Assembly: GCA_028023455.1 (NCBI GenBank) | Contig: JAQFVV010006208.1 | Location: forward strand, 8,912,963 to 8,976,962 | DNA from: Epiperipatus broadwayi | Taxonomy: Eukaryota; Onychophora; Udeonychophora; Euonychophora; Peripatidae | DNA length: 64,000 nucleotides | Reading direction: 5' to 3' | Shown here: one piece after another, positions 56,215 to 64,000 of the stretch | Layout: every line of letters begins with the position of its first letter | Numbering within the stretch: the stretch's first letter is position 1 | Made by a program: the position numbers and the translations under genes | Notes under the pieces: model-generated | What the model was told of the DNA's origin: nothing | Database searches by the model: none | The model's input: only the letters and a program-made list of their open reading frames with translations

Positions 56215-56335
56215 TTTAAATAAATCTATAATCTCTAGTTTAGTAAATGATCAGTAATAATCATTACTGTATTTATCTAAAATGCACGATGTCAAAGGTT
56301 TGGGTTGAGTTAGTTTGACACTTGTAATTCAAATT
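56215..56335 (+). mobile_element. Family C fragment
   Basis: TAATCTCTAGTTTAGTAAATG and AATAATCATTACTGTATTTA match the first part of the family C unit at 11790-11850. Together with 55970-56020 it shows a family C copy broken by a family F insertion. Confidence 0.6.
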
Positions 56336-56389
56336 GTAATTATACCTCTAAATAAAAAGAAATTTAATTGATTTTAGAATATCAGTTAA

Positions 56390-56935
56390 GTCAATCAACA
56401 TATATGTGTTCAAGTGTATCAGTGTTATGAGATAGAGTGGAGAGTGGTGGGTCATATGGAAGTCTGTGCTTATATACCCTTTATATTACATATAATGATA
56501 CAGGTATATAATAAGCCTGTAGCTCAGTTATTACATAGTAAAGATAAATTGTGTACTGTACATGAGGGGTCAGATTGACTTTAGGTCAACATGGGTGTGA
56601 TAATAATCTCAGTCCCAGGGCGGCCTTTGAGCGTTCCATCATCAGATTTTCAATTGGATGGACGGTTGAAGAGTTGGAGTGTGGAGTGGATTGAAGCCTT
56701 TCCATTAAAATATGAAGATTGGCTATCTTAATATATATCTGAGCACTTATTGCATATATGTGTGGAGATCATAATGTGGACCAACTGATGATTGCTGGTT
56801 TAGCATGAAATACGTATATTCGTGATTATTTATCTTTTCAACATATATGTGTTCAAGTGTATCAGTGTTATGAGATAGTATGGTGAGTGGTGGGTCATGT
56901 GAAAGTCTGTGCTCATATACCCTATATATTAAGTT
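56390..56935 (+). mobile_element. Family B element, partial tandem (443-bp period)
   Basis: The 3' segment CAACATATATGTGTTCAAG occurs at 56396 and 56839. Between the two copies lie the 5' segment (GAGGGGTCAGATTGAC, GAGCGTTCCATCATCAG) and the ribozyme. This is about 1.3 units of a head-to-tail array. Confidence 0.83.
56780..56823 (+). ncRNA. Hammerhead ribozyme motif, near-intact (family B)
   Basis: ACCAA, CTGATGA, TTGCT-GGTTT-AGCAT (four pairs plus a T-T mismatch next to the core), GAA, ATACGTAT, cleavage-site A, TTCGT (one mismatch in stem I). The core is intact and the helices are weaker than at 42850. Confidence 0.7.
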
Positions 56936-57394
56936 AATTGTGTAATTTTATATGTTTTAAATCCATAGATTTAACATTTCTATTAAGCATAGTTCACTTT
57001 TAGTTTAAAATACAATTCTACACTAGATGTAGTTTTATAATTATAAAGTAAATTACATTAAAAACAAACACTTTAAATAATTTGATATTTCAATAGCATT
57101 ATATAATATCAGTAACAAATTACAGTTTGTTTAAAGTTTTCTAATTAACATTCTGAATGTTACATATGTGATCATGCATGCATAATAATTATTTTGTCTG
57201 AGATAAAAGTTCAAAGAAATTGATTACAATTAAAGTTTATTGTTTAAAATATTTAATAATATCTAAACTACAATATTTTTGTTTAAAAATTTATTATTCT
57301 CTAAAATATTATGTTTTAAATTTTGAGAATTTCTTTTAAAAAAAAAGTTAAATAAATGTATTATTTTTGTAATATTTAATATATTATTAAATAA
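56936..57394. other. Intron 3 sequence, no feature seen
   Basis: Very AT-rich, nothing recognised. Confidence 0.45.
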
Positions 57395-57490
57395 TACAGC
57401 TCCCTACTATCGCATTTTCATGCGCACATTCCTGAGGTTACAGCCTTAGTAAATATTACTTATGTAATCAATGTGCGTTTAAATAAATTT
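57395..57490. mobile_element. Family F half-element
   Basis: CTCCCTACTATCGCATTTTC, CACATTCCTGAGG and CCTTAGTAAATATTACTT match the right half of 56040-56210. The left arm is missing. Confidence 0.7.
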
Positions 57491-57880
57491 ATAAATAATA
57501 AATTGCATTTTAAATGTAGTGTTAATTTGTTATGTCTAGGAAATCCAAACAATTTTGTTTTTAAAAAATCTATTATTAGAATATTGACTTTATCAACTAA
57601 TTAAGGTAGCATTAATTATCAATTAATAATGCTCCAAATCCATTGATCATCAATTTTGTTAAGATTATATGATTTGTCATATAAATACTTCACACTATAT
57701 GTTGAAATCTTATTATTCTATTTCATTTTATCTATTTAATTAACTTAGATAACTAACTAATAGAAGGCTAAAATTGTCTGCTGAGGGATTCCTGCAAATG
57801 ACGTATTCATATCACTGCAATATGTCTGCCCAGTATATACAATGAGGAAATTTTAACAACTTGCATTCTTGAAGGAAAGA
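57491..57880. other. Intron 3 sequence, no feature seen
   Basis: AT-rich, nothing recognised. Confidence 0.45.
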
Positions 57881-57884
57881 AGGT

Positions 57885-58085
57885 ACTTGTGTATAATTCA
57901 ACCGATAACGTATTACCCTGAAGGCATATCAGTCTAATCTTGCTATTTTTAAGATAACGTCTCCAAGTGATCTGCGGACACATGTAATCGCTAAAATGTG
58001 TCCGCAGATCACGTGAACACGGTACGTTAAAAATCGCAAGATTAGACTGATATGCCTTCAGGGTAATACATCATCGGTTGAATTA
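57885..58085. mobile_element. Foldback element
   Basis: GTATTACCCTGAAGGCATAT, CAGTCTAATCTTGC and TGATCTGCGGACACAT have their complements in the right arm (57990-58085). The edge sequence AATTCAACCGATAACG / CATCGGTTGAATTAT recurs at 59451-59470. Confidence 0.82.
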
Positions 58086-58344
58086 TCCAGGTCACATGCT
58101 AAAAAATATTCAAAAATGAAAAATATCTGACGCAGGTCAGGCAAATACTAAAAAAAAAAATGTACATGCATGCGTCAAAATATTATTCTCAATTTTAAAA
58201 TACAGCAGCGCGTAGCACTGGAATTGGCATGGGGGGGGCCTCCGGATGTTTTTGTCAGGCCTCAGGCCTGGCATACATGTATATCAGACATTGTATTACT
58301 CTCATAGCTGTATGATATAATTCAGAAATTAAAAATAAAATTAA

Positions 58345-59230
58345 AATTCAATGTAAGTTTGAGAATTGTAGAAATATTAACAAATATTTTTTGTAAATAA
58401 GTTTGAGAATTGTAGAAATATTAACAAAAACTTTTTGTAAATTTTAAATAAACACCTAAATAAAAAAGACACGATCTAATGCAAATCTGGTATTAATGGC
58501 ACTGCACTTTTACATGCATTTGGTAATTTTAAAAATGTACTGCATATTGCAAAATTGATTTAAAAAATTATTTCAAATTATTTACACATTAAAAACGTAA
58601 TGTAGAAATATTAACAAAAAGTTTTTGTAAATTTAAAATAAACAAATAAAACACTTTACTCGAATTAATGCGAATCTAGCATTAATGGCGTCCTTGTTAT
58701 CACATGCATTTGGTAATGTATATTCCAAATTTGTTTTAAAAAATTATTGAAAATTATTTAAACATTAAACGTAATTCAATGTAAGTTTGAGAATTGTAGA
58801 AATATTAACAAATATTTTTTGTAAATAAGTTTGAGAATTGTAGAAATATTAACAAAAACTTTTTGTAAATTTTAAATAAACACCTAAATAAAAAAGACGC
58901 GATCTAATGCAAATCTGGTATTAATGGCGTACAGAAAACACCGCACTTTTACATGCATTTGGTAATTTTTAAAACGTACTGCATATTGCAAAATTGATTT
59001 AAAAAATTATTTCAAATTATTTACACATTAAAAACGTAATGTAGAAATATTAACAAAAACTTTTTGTAAATTTAAAATAAACAGATAAATAAAAAACACT
59101 TTACCGGAGAATAAATTATTTACACATTAAATGTAATTCAATGTAAGTTTGAGAATTGTAGAAATATTAACAAAAATTTTTTGTAAATTTAAAATAAACA
59201 GATAAATAAAACACTTTACCCGAATTAACA
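58345..59230. repeat. Higher-order tandem repeat (satellite-like)
   Basis: GTAAGTTTGAGAATTGTAG and ATATTAACAAAAACTTTTTG alternate in short (about 55-60 bp) and long units. The larger block beginning TTCAATGTAAGTTTGAG recurs at about 58347, 58773 and 59128. Between them lie copies of ACATGCATTTGGTAAT and CTGCATATTGCAAAAT. Confidence 0.85.
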
Positions 59231-59489
59231 GCTCAAAAAAGTAACTGTGATGCCGTGGATAGCAAAATTGCAATAGACAGAAAAATCAAAAAATTTCCCA
59301 AACCTCTCTACGAATTTTAAATCTCGCGGGTGAAAAAAAAAATTGACTCTCTGATGGATTAATCATGCCAGTCACTTGGTTACCATGACAATGTTGTCAT
59401 GCAAAAAACGTCGATGTCTACCGGAAGGGAAATCGGTAAGTCAAAAACGTCATCGGTTGAATTATACACAAGTACCGGAAAGAAATATC

Positions 59490-59770
59490 AAACTGTATAC
59501 TGACCTCACTGAAAAAATTAAAAGTCTGAAGTGGAGTTGGGCTGGACATATTGCTAGAAGAGATGATAATAGATAGACAATTGAAATTTTAAACTGGATT
59601 CCAAGAGATTGTAAAAGACCCAGAAAGAGACCACATGTGAGATGGATGGATGAAATAAGAAAGTGTGCAGGGGTGATGTGGAGAAGAGAAGCTAAATATA
59701 GGAAAAGATGGATTGAACTTGGAGAGACCTTCATCCTGCAGTGGATTGATAATGGTTGATGATGATGAAA
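59490..59770 (+). pseudogene. RTE-type LINE, C-terminal end of ORF2
   Basis: KIKSLKWSWAGHIARRDDNR is followed by a TAG stop (59574-59576) where the sister copy has Trp, then WIPRDCKRPRKRPHVRWMDE and IELGETFILQWIDNG, a stop and an ATG-repeat tail. About 95% similar by eye to 18700-18940. 5'-truncated relic. Confidence 0.85.
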
Positions 59771-60089
59771 TGAATATTGATTTGCTGATGTTGGAAAACT
59801 ATAACAACTATCTATTTAGATCGTCGTTGGTATGTTTGAATTTAAATGAACATTATTGCCAATATTCTTGACACAAGAATTATGTATAATCTTCTGAATA
59901 ACTTATTAAATCTTAATTCTGCAATTAATTGCAAACGTCATCATTCTCTGCTGTTATAATGTTATTCGCAAATTTATTCTATGTCATGCTAAATTTTTCC
60001 CCATAACAAAAATTCGAACTATACGTTGATTGGAGAAATATTGAAATCAGCTAATGAAAATAGACGTAAACTTTGCCAGCTATCACATG

Positions 60090-60250
60090 ATCACTATCTC
60101 TTATACTGCACATAATTGTTTATAAACAAAAAAGCCGAAACTAGTCTGAGGATATTGGATGAGTAGGCAGTAGATAGGAATTTTATACACAAGCCTTCTA
60201 GCATTCATTGATTACTCTGGTTGGCACAGGGTGGCACTACTCTATGGAGA
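60090..60250 (+). mobile_element. Family A element, fragment
   Basis: ATCACATGATCACTATCTC at the left; then AGCCGAAACTAGTCTGAGG, the 3' half of the ribozyme without its core; then CACAAGCCTTCTAGCATTC and GGCACTACTCTATGGAGAG. Confidence 0.75.
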
Positions 60251-60396
60251 GTTTTACTTTCCCAGCTGTGAATATTTGTAATATATTTGCTTTGTCTTTA
60301 TTCCAAGCTATTTTGACTGTAATATGATTTTGTACATTTTAAAATGCAAGATTAATGCATTCCAAGGTATTGGTTATATTTATATATTGGACTTTT

Positions 60397-60650
60397 TTAT
60401 TGAATGTCTTTAGAAAAATTTAACTTTATTTAAATATTCCAAATACATTCAACTGTTAGTAAAAGCACACAGTTTAGTATATGCTAGCACTGTCACTAGT
60501 CAGGCCAACAGCAGCGGAAGAAGAGAGGAGAATAATACCTCTTGAAATGTAATGCATAGACTAACCTGTGAGCAAATACTAACAGTTGAATGTATTTGGA
60601 ATATTTAAATTAAATTTTTTTATAGACATTCAATTTTTATATTAGATGAT
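60397..60650. mobile_element. Inverted-repeat element with ~55-bp TIRs
   Basis: ATTGAATGTCTTTAG, AATATTCCAAATACATTC and AACTGTTAGTA at the left have complements at 60578-60640. The interior is less AT-rich (GTCAGGCCAACAGCAGCGG). Non-autonomous; superfamily unknown. Confidence 0.8.
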
Positions 60651-61792
60651 GGAAATAATCCAATATATAAATACAACTAAAACATCACCATCTCAAACCT
60701 TAAGAAAAACTCCAAGGAATTGTGTTTTGCTTTTCCAAAGATAATGTGAAAATTAACTCTTATTTCATACTTATTTCAATGTAAATGTACTCTATTGAAT
60801 TGGATTATTCTATTACTATGTTATATAAAAGGTAATTATATTTCTAAACTTTTGAATTACTTTTTATTGAATTGACGCTCTATTTGCTGCCTTAGATTTT
60901 AAACAATTGCTTTTTCAGCTGCAGTCCTAAAACATTAAGAATATTTTAAATAAAGTATTATGGTTCTTATGTGGATTGAATGTTTTAAAGTGCATTTTAG
61001 AACAAGTGACTTAAGAACTTATAAACTGTCTAGAAGTGGTACAAAAAAGAAATTATTTTCCTTTGTAGGTACAAATTTAGACAGTTTTCTTATAATATTT
61101 TTTTACTAAAGTACTTTACATATAGTCAAAATAAGAGTCATAGATCACATGACCCTATCTCTTAAGTTTGTAAGTTATAAAAAATGAGGATTGCCAATTC
61201 CTCAACAAGCTTTGTGATAAATACTTATCCAGAGCCAGCACTTAAAATATCTCTATCAGCAACCCCCTCCCCCCAAACCCCTGACCATGGTTTCGTGCTT
61301 TGGCACTCCTCAGAGAGGTGCCAGGGTAGATTCAGACACTAGATCTAAAAGTACCAACTCTTGTGTAGTTTTCAAAACATAATTGCACAATTATATCTAC
61401 AAAGATAATACAAACATTTGGTATAGGATTGTTTAATGAACGTTCATTTGGAGATGATGTATTATTTTTATAAAATATCGATTTATAATGCTTATGCATA
61501 ATTATTTTTATTGTTAGTATAATGTGTTTTATGAGTCTTTCAAATCTTGTTTATAGTGTTATTATTATATGATAAATAGTATGTATTTGCAACTATTTTT
61601 GGACATTATTTAAAGTTTTGCTTGGAAGTACGGCATGTCATAGATGACATATATTGCATTGGACAATGTTTATGATGATTTATTCTTATCAAGTTCTTTT
61701 AGGTTAGTGATATCATACTAATGCTTATTTTGCACTTGTAGATGAATGTGGATGTTTGATTATCTCATCATTTTGTCACTTCTATTTATTGG
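60651..61792. other. Intron 3 sequence, no gene recognised
   Basis: AT-rich; includes a C-rich patch at 61260-61290 and GAGGTGCCAGGGTAGATTC (61315-61335), faintly like the T-arm side of the tRNA-like array unit. Confidence 0.4.
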
Positions 61793-61803
61793 TATTAGTG
61801 ATA

Positions 61804-61907
61804 TTTTTTTTTTCATGTGTCATAGCATCGGCCGGAAGCGAACCCGCTAACCTAGGACAACTGCTTGTAAGGCAGCTATGCTGACCACTCGACCACCAAT
61901 GCTTGAC
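61804..61907 (-). mobile_element. tRNA-derived SINE with 11-bp TSD
   Basis: On the - strand: GTCAAGCATTGGTGGTCGAG, anticodon-like arm GCTGC-CTTACAA-GCAGT, B box GGTTCGCTTCC, GATGCTATGACAC, poly-A. The exact direct repeat TATTAGTGATA flanks it (61793-61803, 61908-61918). The least diverged of the four copies. Confidence 0.92.
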
Positions 61908-61918
61908 TATTAGTGATA

Positions 61919-62640
61919 AGTTGTTGATGATCTCCATCTTTGTTTGCTCTTGATATCATTAGAATAATTTTTGAAATGGTAATGATGTTAATATTAATAG
62001 CATTGATATTGGATGTGCAAAGACTTTGATAAAACATTTTCTGTATAAACACATGAATGAAAGTGTCTTATACTTATAACACACTTAGAAAGATAGCCAG
62101 ATTTTGAAATAAAGAGAGAACTTTACTTGTTCATAGGTTGTGGATAAATTTTTTAAAAATTTAAATCGATTATTAAAACATTTTTGTAATTATTTCTATC
62201 TTGAACATATGAACTACGTAAGATATCTATAGTCATTATATCTGATATTATTAATAAAATGTTTATTTTATTCTTAATTCATGACTCTGTATTCATTATC
62301 ATCATCTTCAAATCCAAATCACACAAGTATATAACATTTGAGTTTTGAGAGTACATGGTATATAAAAGTCACTTCATTAACGTTCATGTTGTGTAGTCTG
62401 GAAATGACCTCAATGATTTAAGATTATTTTGTTTTATCTTTATTTTAATTATAAGAAAGCTTAATGTGATCTCTGAGTATGAACAAAATTCCTTTCTTTC
62501 TTATTGTATCACTAGTGTTATCACATGTTATGGAAGTAATACAATTTTCTTCTTCTTTCTCCTTTCCTTATGTATTGATTTCTATATTTACATCTTATCC
62601 TACTTTCAACCTTCTTATACACTTAACAATACTATTTTTT
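61919..62640. other. Intron 3 sequence, no gene recognised
   Basis: AT-rich; the open frames at 62466-62712 overlap each other and are hydrophobic by composition only. Confidence 0.4.
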
Positions 62641-62657
62641 ACACCAAAACTTTACTC

Positions 62658-62694
62658 TTACAGTTTTGACTGCCCTGCGGTCATCATCAGAGAT
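62658..62694 (-). other. Hammerhead-like motif of the Penelope-associated type
   Basis: On the - strand: CTGATGA, one extra T, GACCG / CAGTC partly pairing, then AAAAC (in place of GAAAC) and TGTAAGAG. Same layout as the motif at 25482. The extra base before stem II and the missing G make it non-canonical. Confidence 0.45.
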
Positions 62695-62942
62695 CTTTAT
62701 AATCCTATATAATGTGTTATGGTACATAATGTTATAGTGATGATGTGATTTGAACCTCAGATAAAAAGAAATCTTAATTATTTTTGTATAAGATATAAGA
62801 ACCACAGTTGCTCTTATTGTATTAGGTTAAAAGAAGCCATCCATAGGAGACATTGCAAAAGACTATAGTATATATATATAATTAATTAAAACAATTTATA
62901 CATTTCATAACTTGCTTTTAAGCTTGCATTTTATGGTCAATA

Positions 62943-63116
62943 GATGTGCTTCCTTTGTTATGTGCCATTTTTAATTTGGTAATATCTGGCACACCCAAAT
63001 GGGATGTCGATTCATGAATTTAGGATATGACTTGTAGGTTGTTTGACATTTGTATTCGAATCATCCAACTACTTAGTCATCACATCATCTTATGGTATAA
63101 CCTGCAGTTCTGTTAT
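62943..63116 (+). repeat. LTR-like direct repeat, copy 1
   Basis: GTAATATCTGGCACACCCAA, GTAGGTTGTTTGACATTTG and ACATCATCTTATGGTATA are shared in order with 63631-63807, 688 bp downstream. It ends GTTAT directly before a primer-binding-site-like sequence. Confidence 0.7.
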
Positions 63117-63119
63117 ATC

Positions 63120-63139
63120 TGGTGCCCAACATAGGGCCC
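63120..63139 (+). promoter_or_regulatory. Primer-binding-site-like sequence
   Basis: TGGTGCCCAACATAGGGCCC lies 3 bp past the LTR-like repeat, where an LTR retrotransposon has a tRNA primer site. The start TGGTGCCCAAC resembles sites complementary to tRNA 3' ends. No gag or pol frame follows within the window. Confidence 0.5.
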
Positions 63140-63630
63140 AAACATAGTTTAGATGCAAGGTGAGTCCAGCCATTGGACTGGAATTTTTAAAAAAAATTTT
63201 TTTTCTTTTTTTTTTTACATAATCTCAAATCCATATTGGACATACTCTCTTATATAAGACCAAAATATATTCAATAGGAATGATAGTGAACAGATATGTC
63301 AATAATTATTTTTTGGGGAGGGGAATTTAAGATTCACATTAAAAATAACATAAAAAGTGGTGAATGCAGCATGTGACAGAGAGAACAAATAAAGATCAAC
63401 TTATAAATAAATAATCAATAAGTGAAATTAAAAATAGAGGAACTAGGCAAGCTAAAACACCAGATTTAAAAAAAAGGAGATGTAATGTATATGCTCTAAT
63501 CTAAATTACATTGAAATGTTGTAAGTAAATTATAAGTTAGCATACTAAAATTAAATGTGATTTGGAACTGGGCATTTCATTGTGACATCTTTAGCATCCT
63601 ATTTGAAGACCTAGGTCTGACAGTAGTAAG
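63140..63630. other. Short interior between LTR-like repeats, no gene
   Basis: AT-rich sequence with poly-A/T stretches and a GGGGAGGGG patch; no coding similarity. Too short for an autonomous element. Confidence 0.45.
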
Positions 63631-63807
63631 ATGTGCTTTCTTTGTCAATGCCATTTCTGATTCAGTAATATCTGGCACACCCAAATGGGACATCGAATCA
63701 TGGATTTAGCATTGACTTGTTGTAGGTTGTTTGACATTTGTATTCAAATCATCCAACTATTTAGTCATATTCACATCATCTTATGGTATACCCTGTTGTT
63801 CCGTTAC
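63631..63807 (+). repeat. LTR-like direct repeat, copy 2
   Basis: Same series of blocks as copy 1, ending GTTACA. It too is followed by TATTGTGCCC, a worn match to the primer-site start, so the pair may be a tandem duplication of LTR plus leader and not a true 5'/3' LTR pair. Confidence 0.65.
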
Positions 63808-64000
63808 ATATATTGTGCCCTTGTCTGTAGATCATAGGTAGGGTAGAAAGGTCAATTATGAAAAAAATTTTAAATTTTAAGTTATATTTAAGTGATATAA
63901 AAGTACTAATAGATTTGTAATACAATTTTAAGCTAAAATACCTAACAGATAACAGTATAATAAAGTATTTTAAAAAGTAAACAGTTAAATAAAGTTTTAA

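Overview
The window reads as AT-rich, intron-dominated DNA of an invertebrate animal. The repeat mix (Penelope-like elements, a CR1-type LINE with an esterase ORF1, RTE tails, tRNA-derived SINEs) and introns of 7 to more than 28 kb fit a mollusc, possibly a cephalopod. That placement is inference. No bacterial or viral gene set is present.

One host gene is visible on the + strand. Three exons (2355-2497, 9869-10091, 35736-35839) join in phase into the N-terminal part of an SLC22-type (organic ion transporter, major facilitator superfamily) membrane protein. It covers TM1, the large Cys-rich extracellular loop, TM2 and the start of the loop that normally reads DRxGRR. The rest of the gene must lie beyond 64000, so nearly everything else here is intronic.

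The introns are packed with nested mobile elements. The most notable are three families of short non-coding elements (A, B, C below) that carry type I hammerhead self-cleaving ribozyme motifs. The best copies are 42850-42893 (+, family B), 13313-13356 (+, B), 12990-13033 (-, B) and 15511-15552 (-, family A). Units occur as partial tandem copies (about 419 bp in C, 443 and 468 bp in B) or as long palindromes. Many are flanked by 12-15 bp target-site duplications (TSDs). This is the profile of animal 'retrozymes'. A further palindromic family without a recognised ribozyme (D), a palindrome encoding the C-terminus of a Penelope-like protein (10986-11641) and a pseudo-LTR-like dimer inside a LINE (25424-25872) carry the same TSD length and topologies. 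This suggests that one integration machinery, most simply a Penelope-like reverse transcriptase with GIY-YIG endonuclease, mobilised all of them.

Layout: 1-2331, promoter-like upstream region. 2355-10091, SLC22 exons 1-2 with a dead Penelope-like element (4.5-6.6 kb) and families A and B. 11-24 kb, dense ribozyme elements, palindromes, SINEs and an RTE tail. 24.8-30 kb, a decayed CR1-like LINE on the - strand (ORF1 with PHD-like finger, coiled coil and SGNH esterase; ORF2 with endonuclease and RT). 30.4-32.4 kb, LTR-like repeats with a decayed interior. 35.7 kb, exon 3. 35.9-37.1 kb, a tandem array of about ten tRNA-like units. 38-40.4 kb, LINE and Penelope fragments. 42.2-43 kb, a trinucleotide microsatellite and the best hammerhead. 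48.6-49.4 kb, nine identical 68-bp repeats grown from family A. 50-57 kb, more A, B, C and D elements. 57.9-59.8 kb, a foldback, a satellite and an RTE tail. 62.9-63.8 kb, LTR-like repeats with a primer-binding-site-like sequence.

Family names used below are mine: A (GGCAAAACTCTCCATAC end), B (GATTTGAACTCAGAC end), C (419-bp dimer), D (ATAGCG / GCACATGCGC), E (terminal inverted repeat with GCACTGAAAACC), F (hairpin with GTAGGGACCTCTACAGG). All calls come from reading the sequence; no database search was possible.
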